Assembly (NCBI GenBank): GCA_002423185.1
Contig: DIUX01000004.1
Location: forward strand, 124,001 to 188,000
DNA length: 64,000 nucleotides
Reading direction: 5' to 3'
DNA from: Micavibrio sp. UBA6147
GTDB lineage: Bacteria; Pseudomonadota; Alphaproteobacteria; Micavibrionales; UBA1664
The notes below the pieces were generated by a model. The model had not been told where the DNA came from and ran no database searches. It worked only from the letters and a program-made list of their open reading frames with translations. The position numbers were made by a program, and so were the translations under genes. Shown one piece after another: positions 33,469 through 42,877 of the stretch (within the stretch, counting starts at the first letter, position 1; each line of letters begins with the position of its first letter).

Positions 33469-34713
33469 ATGGGGAAAGACTTGGGGATGCAATCCGCAGA
33501 ACAAAAAGCTGAGCAAAAAAGTCCTGATTATAATTACTGCGCCTTGCCATTGGCGTCTTATGCGTGCCGCCCCGATATGTCGAAAGGGCGCTTGTATGAC
33601 GAACCGGAGAGCAAGACGCGCACCTGTTTCCAGCGCGACCGCGACCGGATTGTCCATTCTGCTGCGTTTCGGCGGTTGATCTATAAAACACAGGTTTTTA
33701 TTACCGATGAGGGCGACAATTACCGCACCCGCCTGACCCATACGTTGGAGGTGGCGCAGATTGCCCGCTCGCTCGCCCGCGCCTTGATGGTGAATGAGGA
33801 TTTGGCGGAGGTTGTGGCGCTCGCCCATGACCTTGGGCACCCGCCTTTCGCCCATATGGGCGAGGACGCCCTGATTAAGGCGATGACAAATTATGGCGGG
33901 TTTGAACATAACGATCAATCCTTGCGCATCGTGACGGTGCTGGAGGAAAAATATCCCGATTTTGATGGCTTGAATTTGAGCTGGGAAACGCTTGAAGGAA
34001 TCGTCAAACATAACGGCCCGATTGAAAAACCGGTTGAAAGCTTGCCGTATACCTTGAAATGGTTTTTGGGGCAGATGGATTTGCGGATCGACAGTTACCC
34101 ATCCATCGAGGCGCAGGTCGCGGCGTTGTCGGACGATATTGCCTATAACAACCATGATGTTGAAGACGGGCTGAATGCCGGTTTGTTTACGATTGACGAC
34201 CTGCGCGAAGTCACCTTGATGAACGAGGTTATCACCGAAACACAGGCGAAATGGCCGACTCTGGAGCGTCACCGCTTTGTTCACCAAATCGTGCGCGAGA
34301 TGATCGGGCGGATGGTGATTGACGTGTTTGATGAAAGCCGCCGCCGATTGAAAGAATTGGGCGCGAATTCGCCGGAGGATATCCGAACCGCAGGGCGGAT
34401 GATGGTGGCGTTTTCGCAGCCAATGTATGAAAAGGTTCAGGAATTGCGCAAATTCCTTTATGCGCGGATGTACCATCATTACACGGTGCGGCGGATGCGG
34501 GCGCGGGCGATGCGGTTGATTGAGGATTTGTTTGATTTATTCTTGAACGATCCGCGCTGTATGCCGACCCTGTGGCAGCAACGATACCGCGATGCGCAGG
34601 ACAAGAACGCACAGGCGCGAATTGTCGTTGACTATATCGCATCGATGACCGATCGTACCGCGCTGAGCGAGCATAAAGACATTTTCGATGTGTATTCGGC
34701 GCATAGCCGATAA
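33469..34713 (+). CDS. dgt: Deoxyguanosinetriphosphate triphosphohydrolase-like protein
   Basis: A 414-residue HD-domain hydrolase of the dGTPase family, releasing triphosphate from dNTPs to control nucleotide pools. H91 lies in RTRLTHTLEVAQIARSLA, and H120-D121 in LAHDLGHPPFAHMGEDAL form the HD metal site. The last ligand Asp is in LSDDIAYNNHDVEDG. The N-terminal RTCFQRDRDRIVHSAAFRRL is characteristic of the group. GGGAAG lies before the ATG. The dgt-argS pair is common in alphaproteobacteria. Activity on specific dNTPs cannot be read from the sequence. Confidence 0.9.
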   Translation: MGKDLGMQSAEQKAEQKSPDYNYCALPLASYACRPDMSKGRLYDEPESKTRTCFQRDRDRIVHSAAFRRLIYKTQVFITDEGDNYRTRLTHTLEVAQIARSLARALMVNEDLAEVVALAHDLGHPPFAHMGEDALIKAMTNYGGFEHNDQSLRIVTVLEEKYPDFDGLNLSWETLEGIVKHNGPIEKPVESLPYTLKWFLGQMDLRIDSYPSIEAQVAALSDDIAYNNHDVEDGLNAGLFTIDDLREVTLMNEVITETQAKWPTLERHRFVHQIVREMIGRMVIDVFDESRRRLKELGANSPEDIRTAGRMMVAFSQPMYEKVQELRKFLYARMYHHYTVRRMRARAMRLIEDLFDLFLNDPRCMPTLWQQRYRDAQDKNAQARIVVDYIASMTDRTALSEHKDIFDVYSAHSR

Positions 34714-34756
34714 GGCAAAAATACGGGTATTTGAGTTTAATTAGGGTTTTAAAATT

Positions 34757-36550
34757 ATGAATATTTTCAATAGTGTACGGGATGATCTTTTGGCGGCTGT
34801 TGAGGCGCTTGCCACGGAGAAGGGCTGGGACATGGCGGCACTGAAAGATGCCGGTGTTGATTCGGGGCGTATGACGGTTGAAGCGCCGCGCGATGCCGGA
34901 CTTGGGGATATGGCGACAAACGCGGCGATGATTTTGGCCAAACCGCTCGGCCTCAGCCCGCGTGAACTGGCGGATTTGATCGCACCGGCGTTGAAACGGC
35001 AATCGGATATGGTCGAAGACGTCACCGTCGCCGGCCCCGGATTTATGAATATCAGCCTCAAAACCGCGGCATGGCATGGTGAGCTTGCCGATATGTTGAC
35101 CAGCGGCACGGCCTACGGGTCAAGCGATATGGGCAAAAAAGCCCGTGTGAACATTGAATATGTGTCGGCGAACCCAACGGGGCCTTTGACCGTTGGACAC
35201 GCGCGCGGCGCGATTTTGGGTGATGCGCTGGCGAATTTGCTCGTTAAGGCGGGGTATGATGTCCAGCGCGAATATTACACCAATGATGCGGGGAATCAGG
35301 TGCGGATCCTCGGGGAATCGACCTATTTGCGCTATCGTGAGGCGCTGGGTGAGGATATTGGCGAGATTCCGGCGGGGCATTATCCTGGGGAATATCTCAA
35401 AGACGTGGCGCAGGCGATTGTCAAAAAAGACGGCGATAAATGGTTGTCCGAAAAGGATTATCAAACCTATTTCCGTGACTTTGCGATTGATTTTATGATG
35501 GCGGAGATTAAGCAGGATTTGCACGAACTCGGCATTCGTCATGATTTGTTTTATTCCGAGCGCGGCGCGGTGGAAAACGGGTCTGTGGACAAAGCGGTTG
35601 AAACGCTTGAAGGGCTCGGCCTTGTCTACACAGGCGTGTTGGAGGCTCCGAAGGGCAAAACGCCGGATGATTGGGAGGCCAAGCCGCAGACTTTGTTCCG
35701 TTCAACCCAATTCGGCGACGATGTTGACCGTCCGGTGCGAAAATCTGACGGCGTGAATACGTATTTCGCCAATGACATCGCGCATTATTTTGACATGTTC
35801 AATATGGGCTATCCGTCCTTGATTAACGTCGTCGGTGCCGACCATGGTGGTTATGTCAAGCGCGCGAAAGCGGCAGTGAGCGCGATTACCCAAGGCAAGG
35901 GGACGCTGGATTTCCAACTTTGTGCGATTGTACGGGTGCTGGATAACGGCGAACAAGTGCGGATGTCGAAACGGGCGGGAACATTTGTGACGCTGCGCGA
36001 TATTATGGACCGCGTTGGGGCGGGAGTGATGCGGTTTATCATGTTGACCCGCAAGGCGCAGGAAACACTCGATTTTGACCTCACCAAAGCGGTAGAGCAA
36101 TCCAAAGACAACCCGCTATTTTATGTGCAATACGCCCATGCGCGGTGTTGTTCGGTGCTGCGTCATGCAACGGAGATGTTCGGGGCGGAGGCGATTGCGC
36201 CGAAGACGCTCGCAAAAACGGCGGTGTCGCGGCTTGACCATGCGGATGAGCTGGCGCTGATCCGCTTGCTCGCCTCATGGCCGCGCTTGGTGGAGCAAGC
36301 GGCAACGGCGCAAGAACCGCACCGCGTGGCGTTTTTCTTGCAAGATGTTGCCGCGGCACTTCACGGTTGGTGGAATAAAGGCCGTGACGATGCGGCGATG
36401 CGGTTCTTGGTCGATGGCGACCGCGATGTGTCTTTGGCGCGGGTGGCGTTGGTGCAAGCGGTGGCGATTGTAATCGCCTCTGGCCTCGGCGTGATCGGCG
36501 TTGAAGCGCTGCGCGAGATGCGATCCGACCTTGAGATTGAGGCGGCGTAG
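34757..36550 (+). CDS. argS: Arginyl-tRNA synthetase
   Basis: A 597-residue class I aminoacyl-tRNA synthetase. It has the Arg_tRNA_synt_N domain (residues 5-105), then the catalytic core beginning VSANPTGPLTVGHARGAILG, the KMSKR loop as VRMSKRAGTF, and the C-terminal DALR anticodon-binding domain. The HIGH signature reads TVGH (residues 145-148): the first histidine is replaced by threonine, as also occurs in some ArgRS lineages. AGGG precedes the ATG. The stop is two bases before the next gene, so the two are co-transcribed. Confidence 0.95.
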   Translation: MNIFNSVRDDLLAAVEALATEKGWDMAALKDAGVDSGRMTVEAPRDAGLGDMATNAAMILAKPLGLSPRELADLIAPALKRQSDMVEDVTVAGPGFMNISLKTAAWHGELADMLTSGTAYGSSDMGKKARVNIEYVSANPTGPLTVGHARGAILGDALANLLVKAGYDVQREYYTNDAGNQVRILGESTYLRYREALGEDIGEIPAGHYPGEYLKDVAQAIVKKDGDKWLSEKDYQTYFRDFAIDFMMAEIKQDLHELGIRHDLFYSERGAVENGSVDKAVETLEGLGLVYTGVLEAPKGKTPDDWEAKPQTLFRSTQFGDDVDRPVRKSDGVNTYFANDIAHYFDMFNMGYPSLINVVGADHGGYVKRAKAAVSAITQGKGTLDFQLCAIVRVLDNGEQVRMSKRAGTFVTLRDIMDRVGAGVMRFIMLTRKAQETLDFDLTKAVEQSKDNPLFYVQYAHARCCSVLRHATEMFGAEAIAPKTLAKTAVSRLDHADELALIRLLASWPRLVEQAATAQEPHRVAFFLQDVAAALHGWWNKGRDDAAMRFLVDGDRDVSLARVALVQAVAIVIASGLGVIGVEALREMRSDLEIEAA

Positions 36551-36552
36551 CG

Positions 36553-37950
36553 ATGGAAGCAAAACTTGGCGGATTTGTAAAAGCACGGGAGTTGGAAGAA
36601 AGACTCGAAGCGTTTGAAGAAAAAGAAGGAAAAAGGGGTATGCGTTTGCGTTATGTTTTTGCCGTTGTCAGTGCGGCTGTGTTTGTCGGATTGGTGGCTT
36701 GGGCGTATCAAGCCGTGGTGGTCAGTGGAAATAAGGACGGTCAGGTGCCGTTGGTGAAGGCGGAGGCCGGCCCGATTAAAATTAATCCCGAAGACCCCGG
36801 AGGCGTGCAGATTCCCCATCAAGACAGCCTGATTTACGACCTTGTCGACCAAGGCGCGGCGCGTGATGAGCAGCTTCGTTTCGAGGGGCAGGAAACGGCT
36901 TCCTCCATCGCCAGCGAGCCCGATGGCGCGAATTTCCAATCCATGCAAAAAGGCTTTGTCTTGGGGCAGGACGCCGATCAAGGCACAAAGGTTGAGAGCC
37001 TGTTCGCACCGCAAGATGACGGAGTGGAGGTTCCGGCACCGACCGCGCTGCAAAACCCGCCTAAAGACAGCGAAACGTCGGTTGAAAACCTGAAACAGGC
37101 GGAAACGCCATTGCTTGACAAGGCGGATATTGAAAGCGCCCGTAAGGCGATTGAGAGTGATCTTGAGAATGCCGGCCAAAACAGTGACGCGGTGGTTCCA
37201 GACGAAAAATCCGTTGTGCCGTCATCAAGCGTGACGGCGTCCGAAGGGGATGATGTTGCGGCTGTGATTGAGGCCACCGAGTCTGTTACTGAGCCTGTTA
37301 CCGAGTCTGTGGCGGAGCTTGCTGCGGAACCTGTTGCCGCGCCTGTTACGGATTCGGGGATTATTATCCATGACGGGACGGAACAAGCCTCGGTGGACGT
37401 GTTGAAGGCGCCGGCGCCGATGGTGAAACCGTCTGTTCCTGCGGATTTCAAAGAAAAATTAGCGGCGCCTGCGCCGATTAAAACGCAGGATGATCCGTCC
37501 CTTTATGCGCCATACACGCCGAAGAAAGACCCGCTGGCGTCGGTACCGCAAATTGTGGCGGATACAGCGGCAGGGCGGATGGCGTCGGTGGTGGATGAGG
37601 GGGCGTATTCACCATCTGCATCTGCGCCAACGCCTCCTGCACCCGTTGCGGTGAACGACCCAGCCGCTTCGGCGCAGATTGCACCGGCGGCGGGCGGCGA
37701 TACACATTATATCCAACTCGCCAGCCTTCCGAACGAAACAACGGCACATGGCGAATGGCAAAATCTGCTGCGCCGCTATCCTGATGTTTTGGGGCGTTCC
37801 GGCGTTCGTTTCCAATCAGCCGACCTTGGGGATCGCGGTATTTATACGCGCATTCAGGCAGGCCCGTTCAGTGAAACCGCTGCGCGGTCGGCGTGTGCTG
37901 ATCTCGATGCGGCGGGCAAGCCCGGCGGATGTATTGTGGTTCGTAAATAG
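36553..37950 (+). CDS. SPOR-domain membrane protein
   Basis: A 465-residue bitopic protein. A cytoplasmic N terminus of about 30 residues precedes one membrane helix (residues 32-52, FAVVSAAVFVGLVAWAY). A long acidic, Pro/Val/Ser/Glu-rich periplasmic linker follows, with short repeats of the type VTEPVTESVAE near residue 245. A C-terminal SPOR domain covers residues 385-465 (HYIQLASL at its start, YTRIQAGPF in the middle). SPOR domains bind denuded glycan strands at the division site. It starts two bases after argS and precedes nagZ, the standard alphaproteobacterial order. It is likely a divisome or envelope protein. Confidence 0.85.
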   Translation: MEAKLGGFVKARELEERLEAFEEKEGKRGMRLRYVFAVVSAAVFVGLVAWAYQAVVVSGNKDGQVPLVKAEAGPIKINPEDPGGVQIPHQDSLIYDLVDQGAARDEQLRFEGQETASSIASEPDGANFQSMQKGFVLGQDADQGTKVESLFAPQDDGVEVPAPTALQNPPKDSETSVENLKQAETPLLDKADIESARKAIESDLENAGQNSDAVVPDEKSVVPSSSVTASEGDDVAAVIEATESVTEPVTESVAELAAEPVAAPVTDSGIIIHDGTEQASVDVLKAPAPMVKPSVPADFKEKLAAPAPIKTQDDPSLYAPYTPKKDPLASVPQIVADTAAGRMASVVDEGAYSPSASAPTPPAPVAVNDPAASAQIAPAAGGDTHYIQLASLPNETTAHGEWQNLLRRYPDVLGRSGVRFQSADLGDRGIYTRIQAGPFSETAARSACADLDAAGKPGGCIVVRK

Positions 37951-38002
37951 GGTTCATTTATCCTTGTAGTCTGTTGTTAAGTCATGGTTTTTGGAGGATT
38001 GA

Positions 38003-39136
38003 TTGCCTGATTTGCCGCTGTCCGAATTGCCCGATTCATTCCCTGATTCATTCCCAAAGGCCGACGGGATTGCACCGCTGATTTTTGGCTGTGAAGGCGC
38101 GGTGTTGAGCGAGGAAGAGCGACAGTTTTTTAAGCGGTGCAAGCCTTTCGGGTTCATCCTGTTTCACCGTAATTGCGGCGACCGTGAGCAATTGCGCGCT
38201 CTTGTGCGGGATTTGCGGGATTGCGTCGGGTGGCGTTGCCCCGTTTTGATTGACCAAGAGGGCGGGCGCGTCGCACGGATGAAACCGCCTGTTTGGGCGG
38301 CGTTGCCACCCGCCCATTCATTTGGCGATTTAACGCGGCGGCATTTCACGCAAGGGCTGGAGGCGGTCGCGCTTCAGGCGCGGGCGCTGGCGTTCATGCT
38401 TGGCGAGGTCGGAATCGATGTGAATTGCGCGCCGGTCTGTGATGTTTTGCAAACCGGCCTGACCTCGGACGCGATTGGCGACAGAGCCTATTCCAATGAG
38501 CCTGAGATCGTGGCGTTGCTGGTCAAGGCGTTTATCAAGGAAAGCGCGGCGCTTGGGATGACGCCGGTACTGAAACACCTCCCCGGCCATGGGCGCGCCA
38601 GTGTTGATTCGCATTATGATTTGCCGGTGGTTGAGGACAGCCTCGCCACATTACAACGCCACGATTTTGTGCCGTTTGTGCAGGCAATGGCAACGGAAGA
38701 AGCCGCATCCGCATGGGGCATGGTGGCGCATATGATGTTTCCGGCGATTGACGCGGAGCGCCCCTCAAGCCTGTCACGGCCTGTGATTGAGGGCGTTATT
38801 CGGGCGCAGATGGGGTTTGCCGAGGCGGTTTTGGTGTCGGATGATTTGTCGATGGGGGCGTTGGGGCGCTATGGCGATGATGCGCAGCGCGCGAAAATGA
38901 CGCTTGAGGCGGGCATGGATATTGCGCTTCATTGCAACGGTAAAATGGCCGATATGGTAAAGGTTGCACAGGCCGTGCCGCCAATGTCGCCGCAGGCCGC
39001 GACCCGTATCGAGCATTGGTTGAAGGCGCGAAAACGCCTTGCGCATCAACACCGCGAAAACCATGAAGATCTGTACGATATCGTGACCACGTTGAACGGG
39101 TTTTTGCCAAAGGCAACGCGCAAGGGCAGCTTTTGA
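38003..39136 (+). CDS. nagZ: Beta-N-acetylhexosaminidase NagZ
   Basis: A 377-residue glycoside hydrolase family 3 enzyme that removes GlcNAc from anhydro-muropeptides during cytoplasmic peptidoglycan recycling. Visible signatures are GFILFHRN near the N terminus, the flexible loop KHLPGHGRASVDSHYDLP with the catalytic His, and the nucleophile Asp in VLVSDDLSMGAL. The start codon is TTG at 38003, with GGAGG six bases upstream; no ATG or GTG fits. There is no signal peptide, as expected. It follows the SPOR gene and precedes scpA. Confidence 0.93.
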   Translation: MPDLPLSELPDSFPDSFPKADGIAPLIFGCEGAVLSEEERQFFKRCKPFGFILFHRNCGDREQLRALVRDLRDCVGWRCPVLIDQEGGRVARMKPPVWAALPPAHSFGDLTRRHFTQGLEAVALQARALAFMLGEVGIDVNCAPVCDVLQTGLTSDAIGDRAYSNEPEIVALLVKAFIKESAALGMTPVLKHLPGHGRASVDSHYDLPVVEDSLATLQRHDFVPFVQAMATEEAASAWGMVAHMMFPAIDAERPSSLSRPVIEGVIRAQMGFAEAVLVSDDLSMGALGRYGDDAQRAKMTLEAGMDIALHCNGKMADMVKVAQAVPPMSPQAATRIEHWLKARKRLAHQHRENHEDLYDIVTTLNGFLPKATRKGSF

Positions 39137-39315
39137 CTTTGGTGTTGGAGCCTCGTTTGCGGAGTTTTTCGGGGGATGCGTGGGTTATGAACGGGTTATA
39201 AACCGTTTTTTGGGGCGAAAACAGGCGCAAAGCTTGACCTTTGGCGGGTTTTTCCGTTAAGCATGATGGTGTAATCATGACAATAATATGAGCAATTTCG
39301 CGGGGTTCACACCGA

Positions 39316-40356
39316 ATGAACGGGCATGACACAGATGTCGATGCACCCAAGGCACTGACCATCGTTTCGGGTGCTGTTTCCGGCATGGCTTCTGATAAAG
39401 CTTCCGGCGCGGGTTCTGATGGGGTGGCTGGCATGGTTTGTGATACGATTTCTGGCGGATTGGGGTTTGAGGAGGATGCTCCTGACGCCCATGGCGAAGG
39501 TCGTGTGTCGGGGGTGGATGATTTGTTGCTCGACCTTGACGGGTATGAAGGGCCGATTGATGTTTTGCTCGCCCTTGCCCGCGACCAAAAGGTTGATCTG
39601 GCGAAGATTTCTATTCTCGCGCTGGCGCGGCAATACCTTGATTTTATCGACCGCGCCCGCCATTTGAAAATCGAATTGGCGGCGGATTACCTCGTTATGG
39701 CGGCGTGGCTGGCGTATTTGAAGTCCCGCCTTTTGGTGCCGCAGGATAAGAGCGCCGAGGATGACGGTTTGTCCGGCCCCGCAATGGCGGAGGCGCTGGC
39801 GTTCCAGCTTCAACGCCTTGAGGCGGTGCAGGATTGCGCATCGCGCTTGTTTGACCGTCCGCTTTTGGGGCGCGATGTGTTTGCGCGCGGCGCGGGGCAA
39901 GCAAACGGCGGCGCAGGGCATGGCGGGGGGCGCCTGATCATCGAAACGACGGTGTCTTATGGTGTGGAGCTTTATGACCTGCTCAAGGCCTATGGGGCGA
40001 TTGCGCGGCGTCATACCGAAAATGTGTATGAGATTAAATCCTATAATCTCGTGACCACGGATGAAGCCATGGCGCGCTTGGTGCGGATGCTCGGCAAAAC
40101 CGGCATGACGTCAAAAGAGGGCTGGATGAACCTCAACCAGTTTTTGCCGGAGGATTTAAAAGACGCGCTGATGGCGCGTTCGGCGGTGGCGTCAACCTTT
40201 ACCGCCGGATTGGAAATGGTCAAACAAGGTCAAGCGGAAATCCGCCAAGACGGATTATTCGGGCCGATTTATATTCGAGCGCTGGGCGATGCCGCGCAGG
40301 CTTCTCCAGCTTCACAAGGGCGTGAGGACACGCCGAAAGGACAGGAACGTCAATGA
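39316..40356 (+). CDS. scpA: Segregation and condensation protein A
   Basis: A 346-residue kleisin subunit of the SMC-ScpAB condensin. The first 65 residues are a low-complexity, Gly/Ala/Asp-rich extension not usual for the family. The conserved kleisin N-terminal domain starts at LDLDGYEGPIDVLLALARDQ and continues with AADYLVMAAWLAYLKSRLL. The C-terminal winged-helix region ends near AEIRQDGLFGPIYIRA. A start nearer 39520 cannot be excluded because the extension is not conserved. Its stop overlaps the scpB ATG as ATGA. Confidence 0.9.
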   Translation: MNGHDTDVDAPKALTIVSGAVSGMASDKASGAGSDGVAGMVCDTISGGLGFEEDAPDAHGEGRVSGVDDLLLDLDGYEGPIDVLLALARDQKVDLAKISILALARQYLDFIDRARHLKIELAADYLVMAAWLAYLKSRLLVPQDKSAEDDGLSGPAMAEALAFQLQRLEAVQDCASRLFDRPLLGRDVFARGAGQANGGAGHGGGRLIIETTVSYGVELYDLLKAYGAIARRHTENVYEIKSYNLVTTDEAMARLVRMLGKTGMTSKEGWMNLNQFLPEDLKDALMARSAVASTFTAGLEMVKQGQAEIRQDGLFGPIYIRALGDAAQASPASQGREDTPKGQERQ

Positions 40357-41198
40357 GTGAACCAACAATGAGTGACGAGCGTATTGTGAAATTTGGTCGC
40401 GCCGAAGAGGCGATGGCTGTCGAAGACGGCGATACGGAGAACATGGGTTCAGAGTCTGTGCCTTTGGATGCGTTTGAGGTTGAACGCGTTTTGGAGGCGA
40501 TTTTATTCGCGGCGGATGAGCCGATGTCGGTGCAGCAATTGACCGAGCGTGTCGGCGGCTGGCCGGATAAAATCGTCGCGGACGGGGTTGCCCGCGTGGC
40601 GCAAAATTACAAGGGGCGGGGGATTGAGCTTGTGGCGCGTGACGGGGCGTGGGCGTTTCGCAGCGCTGCGGACGTTGCGCCGTATCTGACGTCATACCGC
40701 ACGATGGAGAAAAAGCTCTCTCGCGCCGCGATGGAAACACTGGCAATTATCGCGTATCACCAACCTGTGACCCGCGCCGAAATTGAAAATATCCGTGGGG
40801 TTGCGGTCGGGCGCGGGACGCTGGATTTGCTGATCGAGGCGGGCTGGATTCAGCCAGGGCGGCGGCGCGAAGTTCCCGGGCGACCATTGACTTGGAAAAC
40901 ATCGCGGCGGTTTTTGGACTATTTTGGACTGGAGAGCCTTGTTGACCTTCCGGGGATTGAAGATTTGAAGGCAGCGGGGCTTTTGGATCGGCGTCCGGCG
41001 ATTGAAACCGTCCCGATGACGGGCGAGATGTTTGACGATGATGACGATGCGGATGCCAAAGCCGGAGCGCGGGCGGCCAATGATGGGCAGATTTCGGCGG
41101 ATGATGCGCGTGCCGATGAGGCCTATGAGGCGGCGTTTGGCGAGCCGGAGGATGATGATTCGGGGGATGACGGGCGTTCCATCGGCGTCAGCGGGTGA
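40353..41198 (+). CDS. scpB: Segregation and condensation protein B
   Basis: A 281-residue ScpB. Two winged-helix domains cover about residues 35-205: VERVLEAILFAADEPMSVQQL opens the first, and LAIIAYHQPVTRAEIENIRG opens the second. An acidic, Asp-rich C-terminal tail of about 60 residues follows. ScpB binds ScpA in the bacterial condensin that organises chromosomes. The ATG overlaps the scpA stop by four bases, so the two proteins should be made in coupled amounts. A second in-frame ATG lies five codons in. Confidence 0.93.
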   Translation: MSEPTMSDERIVKFGRAEEAMAVEDGDTENMGSESVPLDAFEVERVLEAILFAADEPMSVQQLTERVGGWPDKIVADGVARVAQNYKGRGIELVARDGAWAFRSAADVAPYLTSYRTMEKKLSRAAMETLAIIAYHQPVTRAEIENIRGVAVGRGTLDLLIEAGWIQPGRRREVPGRPLTWKTSRRFLDYFGLESLVDLPGIEDLKAAGLLDRRPAIETVPMTGEMFDDDDDADAKAGARAANDGQISADDARADEAYEAAFGEPEDDDSGDDGRSIGVSG

Positions 41199-41301
41199 TG
41201 CAGTTTTGCGGCCGTAAAATTGTCTATTTGCTTGAACAAAAACGGTTTTAGACTTACTAATCATGAATGTCGAGCGACGATAAAGAATAAGGAACCCCTT
41301 G

Positions 41302-41538
41302 ATGACTCCCGGTATTTGGCAGATTTTGTTGATTGTTTTGATTGTCTTTTTGATTTTTGGGGCGGGTAAACTCCCCAATGTCATGGGCGACCTTGCGAAA
41401 GGTGTTCGCAACTTTAAAAAAGGCCTGCAAGACGAGGCGGATCAGCCGGAAAAAGGCGCGATCACGGATCAAAGCAAGGACAAGAACGCAGCGTCTTCAC
41501 CCAGCAAAACAACGGCGAAAGACAATGCCGACGTGTGA
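41302..41538 (+). CDS. tatA: Sec-independent protein translocase subunit TatA
   Basis: A 78-residue protein with one N-terminal membrane helix (IWQILLIVLIVFLIFGAGKL), the FGxxKLP hinge motif and an amphipathic helix (VMGDLAKGVRNFKKGL), followed by a polar tail. TatA oligomers form the pore for folded twin-arginine substrates. The ATG at 41302 has AAGGA seven to nine bases upstream; a TTG codon one position earlier is also in frame. It opens the tatABC operon. Confidence 0.95.
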   Translation: MTPGIWQILLIVLIVFLIFGAGKLPNVMGDLAKGVRNFKKGLQDEADQPEKGAITDQSKDKNAASSPSKTTAKDNADV

Positions 41539-41612
41539 CGCGCTTGCGTCCTGCGTCCCTTGGTTTCGCGGCCTTGGGGCGTTTTTGAGCGGTTTTCAGG
41601 AAATGGACATAG

Positions 41613-42077
41613 ATGTTTGATTTTGGCTGGGCAGAGCTTCTCGTCATTGCCTTTATCATTTTGTTGGCGGTTGGCCCGAATGATATTCCCAAGGCGATGT
41701 ACCAAGCGGGGCGATTTTTTCGCCGCCTGCATTATTTGCGCTTTGCCTTGACCCAACAATTTGACGATTTCATGGAAAAGGCCGATGCCGAAAAATCGCG
41801 CCAATCTTCCGAAAATGCAGCACCGCAAGAGGATTTTTCCGCTGAAAATGCGCAAGAAGAGCCGGAATTTGCACCGTCTGACCCCGAAAACCCCCATTAT
41901 GTTGAAAATGACGACGAAATTGAGGCGGATTCTGCGCTGGATGCGTCTTTCGGGCATGAATTTGATGATTTTGCGGATGATGAAGGGGTGAAGGACGTCG
42001 AAGGGGCGTCTTCGTCTTCGCGGCAAGCCGCATCTGTGCCTGAGGCAAAACCGACCGTGAAGAAGGGCGGCGCGTGA
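41613..42077 (+). CDS. tatB: Sec-independent protein translocase subunit TatB
   Basis: A 154-residue protein with the TatB N terminus (MFDFGWAELLVIAFIILLAV), the conserved Gly-Pro hinge (VGPNDIPKAM) and an amphipathic helix, then a long acidic tail ending in Lys. TatB forms the receptor complex with TatC for twin-arginine signal peptides. It lies between tatA and tatC, and its stop overlaps the tatC start. Confidence 0.93.
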   Translation: MFDFGWAELLVIAFIILLAVGPNDIPKAMYQAGRFFRRLHYLRFALTQQFDDFMEKADAEKSRQSSENAAPQEDFSAENAQEEPEFAPSDPENPHYVENDDEIEADSALDASFGHEFDDFADDEGVKDVEGASSSSRQAASVPEAKPTVKKGGA

Positions 42078-42877
42078 TGATGGGGTCCGAGAAAACGCAG
42101 GGCGGAGAATTATTTTCGCATTTGGTGGAATTGCGCCGCCGCTTGATTATTTGCGTCCTGTGCGTTTTGGGCGGGATGGTGGCTTGTTACTTTGTGTCTG
42201 AGCCGATTTTTAAATTTTTGATCCGCCCTCTTGAAGAGGCGATGCAACAAGGCCAAGGCACGCAGCGCTTGATCTATACCACCATGACCGAGGCGTTTTT
42301 TACGACAGTGAAATTGTCGTTTTTTTCGTCGCTGTTTATCGCTATGCCGGTGATTTTGATCCAGATATGGCTGTTCGTTGCACCGGGGCTGTATGAAAAA
42401 GAAAAGAAAATCTTTTTGCCGTTTATGGCCTTGACGCCGGTGTTGTTTTTGGCGGGGGCTGCGGTTGTTTATTATGTTGTTATTCCAATGGCTTGGAAAT
42501 TTTTCTTAGGGTTTCAGACCGACGCGGCGGAAACGGCTTTGCCGATCCAGCTTGAGGCGCGGATCGGGGATTACCTGACCTTGATTATCACATTGGTTTT
42601 TGCGTTTGGTTTGTGTTTCCAGCTTCCGGTTTTGTTGATGATTTTGGGACGGGTCGGGGTTGTGTCGGCACAGGCCTTGCGCCGCAAACGCAAATATGCG
42701 TTGGTGATTGCCTTTGTGATCGGGGCGTTTTTGACGCCGCCGGACGTGCTGAGTCAGGTGTTTTTGGCTTTGCCGCTTCTTGGGCTTTATGAAGTGTCGA
42801 TCCTGCTTGTGGCGCGGTTGCAAAAAAACGCAGAAGAGGGTGCCGAAGCCTTTGCCGCCGATGAGGAGGCTCTGTGA
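42077..42877 (+). CDS. tatC: Sec-independent protein translocase subunit TatC
   Basis: A 266-residue inner-membrane protein with six hydrophobic segments. The TatC signatures HLVELRRRLI (N terminus) and RKYALVIAFVIGAFLTPPDV (the family C-terminal motif) are present, as is FLFVAPGLYEKEK-like sequence (IWLFVAPGLYEKEKK). It binds twin-arginine signals. I use the ATG at 42077, whose A is the last base of the tatB stop codon; a GTG at 42074 is also in frame. It overlaps zapE by one base. Confidence 0.95.
   Translation: MMGSEKTQGGELFSHLVELRRRLIICVLCVLGGMVACYFVSEPIFKFLIRPLEEAMQQGQGTQRLIYTTMTEAFFTTVKLSFFSSLFIAMPVILIQIWLFVAPGLYEKEKKIFLPFMALTPVLFLAGAAVVYYVVIPMAWKFFLGFQTDAAETALPIQLEARIGDYLTLIITLVFAFGLCFQLPVLLMILGRVGVVSAQALRRKRKYALVIAFVIGAFLTPPDVLSQVFLALPLLGLYEVSILLVARLQKNAEEGAEAFAADEEAL

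Noticed and set aside
32942..33691. A longer start for erpA (135 extra codons)
   Set aside because: The extension is low-complexity and unlike any A-type carrier; the ATG at 33286 gives the standard 114-residue protein.
33310..34479. A 389-codon minus-strand frame opposite dgt
   Set aside because: It overlaps most of dgt and has no domain; dgt carries the HD-motif residues.
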